Positions 53,071-63,111 of a stretch of DNA of 64,000 bases are shown here, piece by piece. Origin of the DNA: Chlamydiia bacterium. GTDB taxonomy: Bacteria; Chlamydiota; Chlamydiia; Chlamydiales; Simkaniaceae. The notes under the pieces are model-generated. The model was not told the DNA's origin and did not search any database. It was given only the letters and a program-made list of their open reading frames with translations. The number at the start of each line of letters is the position of its first letter. The stretch's first letter is position 1. The DNA lies in assembly GCA_030429605.1 (NCBI GenBank), contig JAUIEV010000002.1:186001-250000 (forward strand), given 5' to 3'. Both the position numbers and the translations under genes were made by a program.

Positions 53071-53970
53071 ATGAGAAAAATTGTTTTTTTACTCGGTCTT
53101 GCATGTTGCTGGGGCCCATCCTATCTCTGTATGATGTGGGCTCTCGAATCATGCAAACCGCACACTATTGCAATGATACGACTTGGCATCGCGACGCTTG
53201 TTGTCGGTTCATTACATGTGTTGTGGAAGATCCCAATACAAAAATATATAAAACAGTCACTTGCAATCCTTCCTTTTGGACTCTTCTCAGCAAGTATTCC
53301 TTTTACACTGATTGCCCTCTCTGAAACTGAAATTTCAAGCTCTCTTGCAGCCGTTTTAAATGGAAGCACACCACTCTTTACGGTTTTTCTCAGTGTTGCA
53401 ATTTTGAAAAAAGAAAAGGCATCCTTATCCCGCGTTCTAGGGATTCTTGTGGGAATTCTTGGTTTAGCCTTAGTCTATCTACCTTCCGTTTCTCTCAAAA
53501 ATAGTTCTGGATTGGGCTTTTTTGCAATGCTCGGCGCTTCATTGTGCTATGCTATTGGAATGGTTTACGGAAGAACAATTCAACAAAAAGAAGTTCCAAC
53601 CTCTGTAATTATTTTTTATCAAGTCTTCTATGGATTTGTAAGCTTGCTCCCTTTTGTCCTCTTTTTCGACCCGCCATGGAATTGGATATATACTGAAAAA
53701 TTTCTAATAGCTTCTCTCTACACGGGAATAATTAGTACTTCTCTTGCTTTTTTTTTCTATCAAAAGGTCCTGCAAACAGCTGGAGCAACCTACCTTTCAA
53801 CAGCTGTGCTGATTGCCCCGCTCATATCCCTCTTTCTTGGAAATCTGTTCGAGGGAGAAAAACTCACATTTTTTGAAACATTGGGGACATTGTGTATTTT
53901 TTCAGGCCTTATCCTTGTGAATGAGATGATTCCAAAAAGACGCAAGAGCCTGTCTACCCAATCAGTCTAG
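53071..53970 (+). CDS. EamA/DMT-family metabolite transporter
   Basis: A 299-residue membrane protein with ten helices in two EamA repeats: MRKIVFLLGLACCWGPSYL opens the first, LGFFAMLGASLCYAIGMVYG the second. ATEISSSLAAVLNGSTPLFTVFL-type core motifs are present. The start is placed at ATG 53071, where the first helix begins; the frame remains open upstream to 52984, and a TATAAT right before the ATG is coincidental. Substrate unknown. It overlaps the convergent MFS gene by four bases. Confidence 0.8.
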   Translation: MRKIVFLLGLACCWGPSYLCMMWALESCKPHTIAMIRLGIATLVVGSLHVLWKIPIQKYIKQSLAILPFGLFSASIPFTLIALSETEISSSLAAVLNGSTPLFTVFLSVAILKKEKASLSRVLGILVGILGLALVYLPSVSLKNSSGLGFFAMLGASLCYAIGMVYGRTIQQKEVPTSVIIFYQVFYGFVSLLPFVLFFDPPWNWIYTEKFLIASLYTGIISTSLAFFFYQKVLQTAGATYLSTAVLIAPLISLFLGNLFEGEKLTFFETLGTLCIFSGLILVNEMIPKRRKSLSTQSV

Positions 53971-55211
53971 TCAAGAGCTGATTCGCAATATGTCTCTCGT
54001 ATACAAAAAACACTTGTTATGACACCTAAAGCGTAAGAGAGAGGGACAACAAGAAGTGCGATTTGGTAGCTTAACTCAGAATAGATTGGATACCCGCCAG
54101 CGACTCTTCCATCCCAAAAGATCCCAAGAACATATCCAGCGAGTGGCTGAAAAAGCGCTCCACCAATAACCACTGCCATATTATTTAGCCCTATAGCAGT
54201 CCCAACAACACGGGGACGATTGATGTCACTCACAAGAGCAAAACTTAAAATTTGTCCGGCTGAGGCACATCCCATAATAAAAAGGAGAATAAAGGTCATT
54301 TCAAATGGGATTGACGGTACGTATAAAAGCGAGATGCTGGAAAGAAGACCTGCAATTGCACACGTACGCATGAGGACCATGCGACGCTTCATAAGATCCG
54401 AAATAAAACCTATAAATGGAGCAACAAACCCGATCCCAATCCAAACCATTGCAGTCGATGCAGCAGCTTGTGTATTTGAGACGCCATATTTGTGCATAAG
54501 AAAAGGCACGCCCCACAATGCCGCAAATACAGCAACTGGAGCCCAACCAGAAAACGCATACAACGCAATCCACCACGTTTGCCCTTTGGCAAAAATTTCT
54601 TTCAAATCACTCCAAAAATGTGATGCAATTGCATGCCTTTTTGAGTTGTGATCTGGATGGCCATGCAAAAAAAGTGCAACAAGGAGCATTAATACAAGCC
54701 CAATATAGAATTGACCAAGCATAACATATCGCCAACCAAATGCATTCACAAGATGAGCAAGTGGCAACTCACCACCCATCGCTCCAAGAGCTGCTAGAAG
54801 TTGCGCTATACCAACAAGAAACGCAAAATATTTTTTTTCGAACCACTGAGAGGCAACAACTAAAACGCCAATAAAAGCAAATGCAGATCCAAACCCCATC
54901 ATAAAGCGACCAAGCCCTGCAAAATACACTGTGGTTGTTTCACCAAAAAAATAGGCTCCCAAACTACATATCAAAATGGAAAGCGAGAGCAGAAGTTGTG
55001 GAGAAAAGCGATCGAATAAAATCCCTGCAGGAATTTGCATAAACGCATAGCTAAAGAAATAACAGGATGCCATGAACCCTAGAACAGATGCTCCAATATT
55101 GAAATCGTACATCAGTTGCTGGGTCATAACGCTGGGAGATACTTGAAGTGCCATTTCATAAAAAAGAAAGGCGACTGCAAGAACATAATAAAAAACTGCT
55201 TTAGCTTTCAT
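53967..55211 (-). CDS. major facilitator superfamily transporter
   Basis: A 414-residue carrier with 12 membrane segments. The signature loop between TM2 and TM3 is GILFDRFSPQLLL, and MMGFGSAFAFIG is the TM4 motif. Similar carriers in intracellular bacteria move sugars, amino acids or phthalate-like anions; the substrate is not readable. Its first 11 bases overlap the end of the upstream treY-like gene, which hints at a functional pairing. Confidence 0.85.
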   Translation of the reverse strand: MKAKAVFYYVLAVAFLFYEMALQVSPSVMTQQLMYDFNIGASVLGFMASCYFFSYAFMQIPAGILFDRFSPQLLLSLSILICSLGAYFFGETTTVYFAGLGRFMMGFGSAFAFIGVLVVASQWFEKKYFAFLVGIAQLLAALGAMGGELPLAHLVNAFGWRYVMLGQFYIGLVLMLLVALFLHGHPDHNSKRHAIASHFWSDLKEIFAKGQTWWIALYAFSGWAPVAVFAALWGVPFLMHKYGVSNTQAAASTAMVWIGIGFVAPFIGFISDLMKRRMVLMRTCAIAGLLSSISLLYVPSIPFEMTFILLFIMGCASAGQILSFALVSDINRPRVVGTAIGLNNMAVVIGGALFQPLAGYVLGIFWDGRVAGGYPIYSELSYQIALLVVPLSYALGVITSVFCIRETYCESALD

Positions 55212-57804
55212 AAAATAAGACCGTTGCTGGTTTTCCGTGCAAAATATCTTGAGCTGAACACTCCTCTTTGAGTGAGTGTACCTTCTTTGTAAATAGATCT
55301 CTCCATTTTTTTTCAGTATACTTTTTTGGAATACTCACAGGGTCATCCGGTCGATGATCATGCATTGTATACACTGTTGCAAGGACAAGAAACGTACATT
55401 TCGCACTATTTCGTATGTATCCAATGCATTGATCGCCTTCTATGCCTAAAGGGATGTATCCACCTTGAATAAAGGTACTTGAATATTTTTTTCTAAAAGA
55501 GAGAAAACGCGTGAAGTAATAGAGCTTTTCTTCTGTTTCAGTTGATGGAATCGTCGTTTTATTTTTAAGTTGCGCAATCGAGTGTTCAAGAAATTCGAAA
55601 TCAACTTGTCTTCTATTATCTGGATCGACAAGAGCAAATACTGGGATTTCCGTCCCCTGATAGCACTCAAATACACCAGGACTTCCCATTCGTAGAAGGA
55701 GCGCTGAAATACGTTTTCTGCGAGCACCTTCAGCACATTTTTCTACAAATGGAAGAAGGTTCATAAAAAATGGAGAGGAGTCTTTTCTAAACACTTCGTC
55801 AATAAAAATGGAGAGCGCTTTTTCAAAAGCAGTATTGTGAATAACCCAGTTTGTTTTTTCTTTTGCTTCACGAGCAGCTTTTTTCATATATTCTTGGATT
55901 CTTGTGACAAGACTTTTTGAAAAAGGTGGTTTTGTCGGTAAGATACCAACAAGGGTCTGATAAAAAAAGTATTCTAGGTTTTTATGGATAGAATCATATC
56001 CTTTGTAGCCACAGACATCAGAGGATAGTTGATGAATCAAGCGCTCCCATTCTTTCGGAACTTCTGAAATACATGAGATCCTCAGTCTCACTTCGTCAGA
56101 TCGTTTTGTGTCATGTGTATTCGCGGTCGTAAAGTTTAGAGGATGATGTCGCAACACCTCTTCATTTTGTGCATGAAACGCTTCAGGTGGTGTTCCAAAA
56201 ACATGAGGTGCTCCCCCCACTTCGTTTAAACAAAGAAGCCTATTGTATTGATACAGATGTGTGTCTTCTAGCCCCTTAGCCATTATGGGAGGTGAAATTT
56301 GCTGAAACCTGTACAACAACTCTTTCTGCTCACCATTGGATAAAAAAATACTTTTTACTTCGTCTACAACCTCTTTTATGAGCTTGTGTTCGACACGACG
56401 TAATAAATCAAACGCACGATGCATATACTTTTCATCAAGCGCTTCTGTATACTCCTTTGAAAAATAGGTTCTATATACAGGAAACACTGCAAAAAGATGC
56501 AACAGCACGACCTGAAGATCAATTGCATCGATTCCTTTTATGCTGTACGTATGTGCAAGCGCTGCAATTTCTGAGGCCATATACTTCGCAGCATACTCGT
56601 ATTTATTGTCATACAATAGCTCCTCTTGATTCAGGTCTTGTTCAATAAAAGCATGGTATATTTGAGTGAGTTGATTTTCGTGTGCGCGGTGTACAAAGAG
56701 TCCAAAAAGTTTTACTAGGTATTCGTACCCAACCGTTCCTTCAACTCCCCAGCTATTGCGAAGTGGTTCATCAAGTTCCAAGATTTTTTCAACAAGTAAA
56801 AAGCGGCACCCACGGTTCTTTAACATGTCAAAATACCGTTTTGGATCTCTTAGTCCATCTGGATGGTCTATACGGAGCCCATCAATGAGGCCCGCATCAT
56901 ACAATCGGAAAAGTGTCTTATGACACGCTTCGAAAACCTGTTCATCCTCAGCGTTTAATGCGACCAGCTCATTTATATCAAAGAAACGGCGGTAATTAAT
57001 GTACTCAAAACCAGCTTGCCAATATTCTAGCCTGTAGTGTTGCTCTACCAAAAATTTTGAAAGAAGACTCTGGCTGGCATTAATTATTTCTAACGTCTCA
57101 ATCACCTCTTTTGAGTGTTCCACAACAAGCTTTGAAAGCAGATGTTTGACCTGTGCAACCGCAGATGCCCTCTCTTTTTTTTCATCTTGAGTCGTACTTT
57201 TTTTCACTCGCTCAAGATGCTTTAATACAGATCTGTACACACTCTCATCTAAACTCGTTCGTTGAAAAATTCTTCCGTAGAGTTCTGGATTACAAGGTAA
57301 CCTGTGGAATCCAGCCTCAACGCAAATCCCCTCTTCTCTCAATGTAAGTCGTATCCCTCCACTCTCTAACACCTCGTGATATGGCATTGGAAGATATGGC
57401 ACGAGAATTTTCCCACGGAGTTCTTTTTGAGGAGGCTTCCAGTTTATATCGAAGAAAGAGCTAAATACTGAGGAGGAGCCATTTTCAAGCACATCTCTCC
57501 ACCATGGATTTTCAATTGATGCAGCCATGTGGTTTGCAACAACATCAACTATGATCTTCATCGAGTGTGCATGGGCAACAGTAACAAGAGCATCAAATCC
57601 CGTTTCACCTCCAAGTTCCGGATTAATTATGTTTGGATCTGTGACATCGTAGCAATGGGTGCTGCCTCTTTTAGCTGAAAAAATAGGAGAGAGGTAAAGG
57701 GCATCAATACCAAGGTTTGCAAGGTAGGGGATAACTTTTTGCGCATCATAAAATGTAAACGCTTGATTGAGTTGCAGTCTATATGCAGAGCTTATATACG
57801 CCAT
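55201..57804 (-). CDS. treY: maltooligosyl trehalose synthase
   Basis: An 867-residue GH13 enzyme that converts the reducing end of maltodextrins into a trehalosyl unit. TreY motifs in order: INPELGGETGF and DVVANHMA (residues 80-105), the nucleophile segment GLRIDHPDGLRDP near residue 300, LLVEKILE for the acid/base Glu, and TANTHDTKRSDEVRLRI. The partner treZ is not in the window. Glycogen breakdown is the likely role. It overlaps the MFS gene by 11 bases and follows the GDPD gene by ten bases, so the three may be one operon. Confidence 0.92.
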   Translation of the reverse strand: MAYISSAYRLQLNQAFTFYDAQKVIPYLANLGIDALYLSPIFSAKRGSTHCYDVTDPNIINPELGGETGFDALVTVAHAHSMKIIVDVVANHMAASIENPWWRDVLENGSSSVFSSFFDINWKPPQKELRGKILVPYLPMPYHEVLESGGIRLTLREEGICVEAGFHRLPCNPELYGRIFQRTSLDESVYRSVLKHLERVKKSTTQDEKKERASAVAQVKHLLSKLVVEHSKEVIETLEIINASQSLLSKFLVEQHYRLEYWQAGFEYINYRRFFDINELVALNAEDEQVFEACHKTLFRLYDAGLIDGLRIDHPDGLRDPKRYFDMLKNRGCRFLLVEKILELDEPLRNSWGVEGTVGYEYLVKLFGLFVHRAHENQLTQIYHAFIEQDLNQEELLYDNKYEYAAKYMASEIAALAHTYSIKGIDAIDLQVVLLHLFAVFPVYRTYFSKEYTEALDEKYMHRAFDLLRRVEHKLIKEVVDEVKSIFLSNGEQKELLYRFQQISPPIMAKGLEDTHLYQYNRLLCLNEVGGAPHVFGTPPEAFHAQNEEVLRHHPLNFTTANTHDTKRSDEVRLRISCISEVPKEWERLIHQLSSDVCGYKGYDSIHKNLEYFFYQTLVGILPTKPPFSKSLVTRIQEYMKKAAREAKEKTNWVIHNTAFEKALSIFIDEVFRKDSSPFFMNLLPFVEKCAEGARRKRISALLLRMGSPGVFECYQGTEIPVFALVDPDNRRQVDFEFLEHSIAQLKNKTTIPSTETEEKLYYFTRFLSFRKKYSSTFIQGGYIPLGIEGDQCIGYIRNSAKCTFLVLATVYTMHDHRPDDPVSIPKKYTEKKWRDLFTKKVHSLKEECSAQDILHGKPATVLFYES

Positions 57805-57814
57805 CCTACCACCT

Positions 57815-58576
57815 TCATTTATTTATGCTCCGAATACTCCTTGGATCGTTGGTGATAATTCCATCTACACCATACTCTTTTAGACGCTCTGCATGTCGCA
57901 AACTATCTACAGTGTATGTCCACACTTTTTTTCCTTCTTTATGGAACGTTTCAATGACCTGCTTCGTTGCATAATCGGCAGACATCACAACGTGAATGGG
58001 GAGGTGAGAAAAGGATGATCTAAATGAATCGTATGTTGTCGCTATCCCGAGCACAGTGTGAGGGTGCTTCTTCTCCAGCAAGGCATGAACAATGTCAACA
58101 TCGAAACTTCCAATAAAAACAGTGCTTTTTTTTATACAAGAAAGCTCATTGAGTACTTTTGTGACCAGTCTGTCAGCACTCCCTCCTTTTCCCTTAAGCT
58201 CAACCATAAGATGTGTCTTTCCATCAATGAGACGTGCGACATCCTGTAATCGAGGAACTTTTTCTTGTGTAAACTCCGGATGAAACCATGAACCTACATC
58301 GTACACCATAAGTTCTGCATGTGCCATCTCACCAATAGGACGATTTGTTGCACGCGAGTGGTCGTAGGGAATCATATTATCATGTGAAACGACCGGAATG
58401 CCGTCTTTTGTAAGATGCACATCGCATTCGACGCAATTGACTCCTATTTCAATTGCTTTTTGAAAAGCGCTTATGGTGTTTTCTGGCGCCTCTGCAGATG
58501 CACCCCGATGTGCAATAATAGATGTTTCCCCATGCATATTTGTGCATATAACAAAAAAAAGAATTACAAACCTCAT
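57815..58576 (-). CDS. secreted glycerophosphodiester phosphodiesterase
   Basis: Releases glycerol-3-phosphate from deacylated phospholipids. A signal peptide (MRFVILFFVICTNMHG) opens the 253-residue protein; ATG 58576 fits this better than the upstream in-frame start at 58627. Catalytic pieces are IIAHRGASAEAPENT (His/Arg), ECDVHLTKDGIPVVSHD and HLMVELKGKG near residue 120, all GDPD family. The periplasmic product would feed the GlpF/GlpK/GlpD set 3 kb away. It is upstream of treY by ten bases. Confidence 0.9.
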   Translation of the reverse strand: MRFVILFFVICTNMHGETSIIAHRGASAEAPENTISAFQKAIEIGVNCVECDVHLTKDGIPVVSHDNMIPYDHSRATNRPIGEMAHAELMVYDVGSWFHPEFTQEKVPRLQDVARLIDGKTHLMVELKGKGGSADRLVTKVLNELSCIKKSTVFIGSFDVDIVHALLEKKHPHTVLGIATTYDSFRSSFSHLPIHVVMSADYATKQVIETFHKEGKKVWTYTVDSLRHAERLKEYGVDGIITNDPRSIRSINK

Positions 58577-58739
58577 AGAATTCTTTGACCTTTCGTGAAA
58601 AGTGGAAGAGAAATACCCTTTCCTCATAAATATTTTCTTTGAATTTATGCAATAGTTAATTAGCGGATATGCACAAGAAAAAGGTTCGCCTGTTGTTCAA
58701 ATCTTGAAAATCATGCTGTAGTTGGGGTACACTCTTTGC

Positions 58740-59837
58740 ATGAATGGTCAAAAAGTCTGCGTGGGACTCTCTGGCGGAGTCGATTCTTCTGTAGCTGCAT
58801 ACCTGCTCAAAAAGCAAGGATATGACGTCTTCGGTATTTTCATGAAAAATTGGGAAGATGTTGATGGCTCATGCACAGCGGAAAAAGATTTTGAAGATGT
58901 ACTTGCTGTGGCAGAAATGCTTGAGATTCCATGCTATAGCGTGAATTTCACCAAAGAGTATAAAGAGCGGGTCTTCTCACACTTTCTCAAAGAACTGAAG
59001 GCTGGACGAACTCCTAACCCCGATATCCTCTGCAATAGAGAGATAAAATTTGATGTTTTTTTTAAAAAAGCAAAGTCACTCGGCGCATCCTACGTTGCAA
59101 CCGGTCATTATGCCCAATCTCAAGATGGAAAGCTGCTTACAGCAGCCGATGGAAATAAAGATCAAACATATTTTTTACATGCTATCGATGGTTCACTGCT
59201 CCCTTCTATTCTCTTTCCGCTTGGAAATCTGACAAAACCAGAAGTACGTGCACTTGCCAAAAAAGCGGACATTCCTGTTCATCAAAAAAAAGATAGTACA
59301 GGGATTTGTTTCATTGGAGAAAGAAATTTCACTCATTTTTTACGTGACTATCTTCCATATTCACCTGGGCGAATACTAACTGTCGAGGGAGTCGATGTTG
59401 GGCAGCATATTGGTATTGCCTACTACACCATTGGCCAACGTAAGGGACTTGGAATAGGAGGTCCTGGTGAAGCATATTTTGTTGTAGAAAAAGATGCTGA
59501 GAAAAATGTTCTTTATGTCGCACAAGGCGAAACCCACCCAGCACTTTATGCAGAAAAGCTCATTGCACACTCTCCTACATGGCTCCATACACCACCAAGC
59601 TTCCCTCACGCATGCCATGCGAAAATTCGATATCGGCAACCCAGTCAAGCGTGCACAATCTATGAAGAAAACGGAAAGCTGAGCGTGATCTTCAAAGAAA
59701 AACAGCGCGCTATTACTCCTTCTCAATCGATTGTCTTTTACGATGGTATAGAGTGTATTGGTGGGGCTGTTATTGAAAATGCACAGAGCACAGCTTCTCT
59801 CTGTTCCCCACTTCCTACACAGGAAGCTCTACTGTAG
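58740..59837 (+). CDS. mnmA: tRNA-specific 2-thiouridylase
   Basis: Thiolates U34 of tRNA-Lys, -Glu and -Gln. The 365-residue protein has the P-loop-like GLSGGVDSSVAAYLL near residue 9, the catalytic Cys in TPNPDILCNREIKF near residue 99, and GICFIGERNF for the second Cys region near residue 195. The start at ATG 58740 is preferred to the upstream TTG at 58722. It ends 23 bases inside the convergent antiporter-like gene. Confidence 0.95.
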   Translation: MNGQKVCVGLSGGVDSSVAAYLLKKQGYDVFGIFMKNWEDVDGSCTAEKDFEDVLAVAEMLEIPCYSVNFTKEYKERVFSHFLKELKAGRTPNPDILCNREIKFDVFFKKAKSLGASYVATGHYAQSQDGKLLTAADGNKDQTYFLHAIDGSLLPSILFPLGNLTKPEVRALAKKADIPVHQKKDSTGICFIGERNFTHFLRDYLPYSPGRILTVEGVDVGQHIGIAYYTIGQRKGLGIGGPGEAYFVVEKDAEKNVLYVAQGETHPALYAEKLIAHSPTWLHTPPSFPHACHAKIRYRQPSQACTIYEENGKLSVIFKEKQRAITPSQSIVFYDGIECIGGAVIENAQSTASLCSPLPTQEALL

Positions 59838-60855
59838 GCTTATGCTCCTCAAACTTTGAGCATAAATCTCTTCCAGTAAATAATTTACCATACCACTCCA
59901 CTAGACGAGTGACAAACAATTGATGTATCACAAATGAACAAAGAAGCATCCAAGGAATAAAACCTTGATTCGGCTCAAACATCCAAATACAAAGGAGGAA
60001 AGCGGTCACTCCAGGCACATTACTCAGCGCACAAAAAACAAAGGTTGAAATTTGCATTCGTACGAAAAGAAAAGTAATAGAAATCACAAATGCATTTATA
60101 AGAAGAGCAAAACAAAGAGTGGTGAGAAGAATTTTCCATGAGAAAGTATGCAAAAACAGGAGACCAAATGTGTTTCCAAAAAATCCGAGAACAACTCCAA
60201 GAAAAAGTGGATAGTATCTCCTGTAAAAGGAAAGAATTCCAGATGCTGAAAACCTATACAAATTTCCAACAAGCAACCCTGCAACACATGTTGCAACAAT
60301 GCCTTCTCCAAAAAAATATGTACTCAAAAAAAATGTGAGCACAGGAACTGTTGCAAGAAGCTCCCTCCTTCGAGTGAGAAAAATAAGGAGCATTGCAAAC
60401 GCAGCTGAAACCACACCAATACTCACAGAAAAGAGTACCTGCCACGGATCATGCTGCATGACAAATACACAACAGATAGCGACAAGCAGAGATCGAATGA
60501 CTCCATCGAGTGAAAGAAATTGTCTAATGTACGCTGGGATAAGGGTGGATGACATATGAGGGGCACTCGCTCGCACATCATAGGAAACTATGATCAACAA
60601 AGGAAGTAATGCGATACCTGCTTCACTAGGAAGTGTAAAATAGTACATAAGCAGATAGAAAAGGCATGCAAAAAACGCTGTAGACACAGCCGCATTGTTA
60701 TATCTTGTCACTACTGAGAATCGAAGCTTGAGACTATCGAAAAAGAGGAGAACAGCAAGAGCCATTTCAACGAGAAAGCGTCGCAAGCCATCGTCAAATA
60801 CAACGCCGTATTGAGAAAAAACTATTCCGACAATAAGAGGAAGCAAATACATCAT
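59815..60855 (-). CDS. CPA1-like membrane protein (cation/proton antiporter-like)
   Basis: A 346-residue protein with about ten membrane segments. FFDSLKLRFSVV resembles the N-terminal helix of CPA1 Na+/H+ exchangers, and SLDGVIRSLLVAICCVFV occupies the place of the NDG-containing core helix. The family match is distant and the critical acidic pair (ND or DD) is not obvious; a Ser-Leu-Asp is present. Na+/H+ or other cation exchange is a guess. It overlaps glpF by four bases (ATGA) and is therefore translationally coupled to glycerol uptake. Confidence 0.6.
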   Translation of the reverse strand: MMYLLPLIVGIVFSQYGVVFDDGLRRFLVEMALAVLLFFDSLKLRFSVVTRYNNAAVSTAFFACLFYLLMYYFTLPSEAGIALLPLLIIVSYDVRASAPHMSSTLIPAYIRQFLSLDGVIRSLLVAICCVFVMQHDPWQVLFSVSIGVVSAAFAMLLIFLTRRRELLATVPVLTFFLSTYFFGEGIVATCVAGLLVGNLYRFSASGILSFYRRYYPLFLGVVLGFFGNTFGLLFLHTFSWKILLTTLCFALLINAFVISITFLFVRMQISTFVFCALSNVPGVTAFLLCIWMFEPNQGFIPWMLLCSFVIHQLFVTRLVEWYGKLFTGRDLCSKFEEHKPTVELPV

Positions 60856-61583
60856 GAAACAAAAAGTCCTTTAGTGACTGCCATATATATACCTACTCCA
60901 ACTGCAGCCCCCAACAATGGTGCGACAATTGGAATCCAAGCATATCCCCAATCAGAGGTCCCCTTCCTACGAATTGGGAGGAAAAAATGCATAAGGCGAG
61001 GTCCAAAATCTCGAGCAGGATTTATAGCATACCCAGTCGGACCTCCCAACGAAAGACCAATACTAAAAACCAGAATTCCGAAGAGATAGGGTGCAATACC
61101 ACCTGAGAGGTTATTGTGATAATTTAAAATACCACATATACCGAGCAATAAAACTGCAGTGGCAATCATTTCACACAAGAAGTTCCAAAAAGGCATACGA
61201 AGAGCTGGCTTTGTACAAAAGCAAAGTAAAAGATGTTCCTCAGATTCTGTTTCCTGAAAATGTGGATAGTACACCAAATACAAAAGAAGAGCACCGAACA
61301 TTGCACCAACTACCTGTCCTAAGATATAAAAAGGAACAAGAGACCACTGTGTTTTTCCAATAAGTGCGAGACCAAATGTGACCGCAGGATTGATGTGTCC
61401 CCCACTCACCCAGCCAACAATATACACGGAAAGAGCAACTGCAAAACCCCATCCAGTCGAAACAACAATCCATCCCCCATTTTCACCTTTTGAAGACTTC
61501 AAGAGAACATTTGCCACAACTCCATCCCCAAGGAGGACGAGAAGCAGCGTTCCTAAAAGCTCAGCACTAAAAATTGATAGCAT
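60852..61583 (-). CDS. glpF: glycerol uptake facilitator (aquaglyceroporin)
   Basis: A 243-residue MIP-family channel with six membrane segments. Both NPA boxes are present: GGHINPAVTFGLAL and GYAINPARDFGPRLM. The Asp after the second NPA (NPARD) is the usual sign of a glycerol-transporting GlpF rather than a water-only aquaporin. It is divergent from glpK, with the promoter for glpK in the 61-base gap between them. A CPA1-like gene follows in the same operon. Confidence 0.93.
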   Translation of the reverse strand: MLSIFSAELLGTLLLVLLGDGVVANVLLKSSKGENGGWIVVSTGWGFAVALSVYIVGWVSGGHINPAVTFGLALIGKTQWSLVPFYILGQVVGAMFGALLLYLVYYPHFQETESEEHLLLCFCTKPALRMPFWNFLCEMIATAVLLLGICGILNYHNNLSGGIAPYLFGILVFSIGLSLGGPTGYAINPARDFGPRLMHFFLPIRRKGTSDWGYAWIPIVAPLLGAAVGVGIYMAVTKGLFVS

Positions 61584-61586
61584 CTC

Positions 61587-61615
61587 TTGACCTAGTTGTA
61601 TTGCTCATGTATAGA
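61587..61615 (+). promoter_or_regulatory. promoter of glpK-glpD
   Basis: TTGACC (61587-61592), a 17-base spacer, then TATAGA (61610-61615). The expected start is near 61622, 23 bases before the glpK ATG at 61645. Confidence 0.6.
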
Positions 61616-61644
61616 AAACAACTTAAATCAAATAATGAGAAAAA

Positions 61645-63111
61645 ATGAAGTATATTCTTGCAATTGATCAGGGGACAACGAGTTCGAGAGCCCTTATTAT
61701 CAACCACGAAGGAAAAATTATTTCCTCTGCCCAGAAAGAATTTCCACAACATTTTCCGCAACCGGGTTGGGTGGAACACGATCCGAGTGACATATGGTCT
61801 ACACAGCAAGCTGTGATACATGAAGCCCTCGCGAGAAAGTCCCTTCGATTATCAGATATTCATGCAATTGGTATAACGAACCAAAGAGAAACAACGGTCG
61901 TATGGGATCGTGAAACAGGAGAGCCTGTCTATAACGCGATCGTATGGCAAGATAGAAGAACAACAACACAGTGTCAGAAATTAAAAAAAGCAGGGCATGA
62001 AGCTCTTATCCGAAAAAAAACAGGCCTTCTTCTCGACCCATACTTCTCAGCCACAAAATTGCAGTGGATTTTACACAATGTCGAGGGAGCACATGAGAAA
62101 GCACAAGACGGAAAGCTTGCTTTTGGAACAATTGATACATGGCTTATCTGGAAGTTAACAGGTGGTACAATCCATGCAACGGATGTGACAAACGCATCTC
62201 GTACAATGCTTTTTAATTTAGAGACACTTACATGGGATGAAGAACTGCTGACACTTTTTGATATCCCCTCTTCACTTTTGCCAACAATTCACGACTCATC
62301 TGAAGTTATTGGAGAGACTGAAGACGGAATACCTATTGCAGGAGTAGCAGGAGACCAACAAGCAGCACTTGTAGGACAGCGATGCTTTGAAAAAGGACTT
62401 GGAAAAATCACGTATGGCACAGGCTGTTTCATTCTTATTCATGCCGGGCATACTATCCCAAAAGCGAACCCTCACCTCCTTACAACTGTTGGCTATAAAA
62501 TAGGTGATGAAATAGCCTATGCGATTGAGGGCAGTGTGTTTGTTGGTGGTGCTGTTGTCCAATGGCTGCGAGACAACCTTAGCATTATTTCATCATCGAA
62601 AGAGGTTGAAAAACTTGCTTCATCGGTCGATGATACAGGCGGAGTGTATTTTGTTCCTGCCTTTACAGGGCTTGGAGCACCACATTGGGACCCGTATGCG
62701 CGGGGAACGATTGTTGGTTTATCAAGAGGTTCAACAAAAGCACACATTGCACGCGCCGCGTTAGAAGGCGTCGTTTTACAAGTTGAAGACATCCTTGACC
62801 TTGTGCATGTTCCAATGAAAACATTTCGAGTCGATGGGGGCGCTTCTCGTAGTGATATGATGATGGAGCTTCAGGCAAGTCTGCACTACACTACACTTGA
62901 GCGACCGGAATACCTTGAAGTCACTGCGTTAGGGGCTGCGTATTTAGCTGGACTAGCAACAAAATATTGGGAAACAAAACAAACACTAACGGATTTAAAT
63001 CCAATAGCAAAAACATTTACACCAACACTTCCTAATGAAAACGTTCAGAATATGAAAAAAAATTGGAAAAAAGCTATAGAATGTAGCAAGGTTTGGCATC
63101 ATGACACGTAG
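61645..63111 (+). CDS. glpK: glycerol kinase
   Basis: Phosphorylates glycerol to glycerol-3-phosphate. The 488-residue FGGY-family protein opens with ILAIDQGTTSSRALI (ATP-binding fold), then WVEHDPSDIW, GITNQRETTVVWDRETGEPVYNAIVWQDRR (residues 77-106 overall), GDQQAALVGQ and FVPAFTGLGAPHWDP, the GlpK signature. The promoter at 61587-61615 precedes it. glpD overlaps its last 11 bases, so the pair is co-translated. Confidence 0.97.
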   Translation: MKYILAIDQGTTSSRALIINHEGKIISSAQKEFPQHFPQPGWVEHDPSDIWSTQQAVIHEALARKSLRLSDIHAIGITNQRETTVVWDRETGEPVYNAIVWQDRRTTTQCQKLKKAGHEALIRKKTGLLLDPYFSATKLQWILHNVEGAHEKAQDGKLAFGTIDTWLIWKLTGGTIHATDVTNASRTMLFNLETLTWDEELLTLFDIPSSLLPTIHDSSEVIGETEDGIPIAGVAGDQQAALVGQRCFEKGLGKITYGTGCFILIHAGHTIPKANPHLLTTVGYKIGDEIAYAIEGSVFVGGAVVQWLRDNLSIISSSKEVEKLASSVDDTGGVYFVPAFTGLGAPHWDPYARGTIVGLSRGSTKAHIARAALEGVVLQVEDILDLVHVPMKTFRVDGGASRSDMMMELQASLHYTTLERPEYLEVTALGAAYLAGLATKYWETKQTLTDLNPIAKTFTPTLPNENVQNMKKNWKKAIECSKVWHHDT

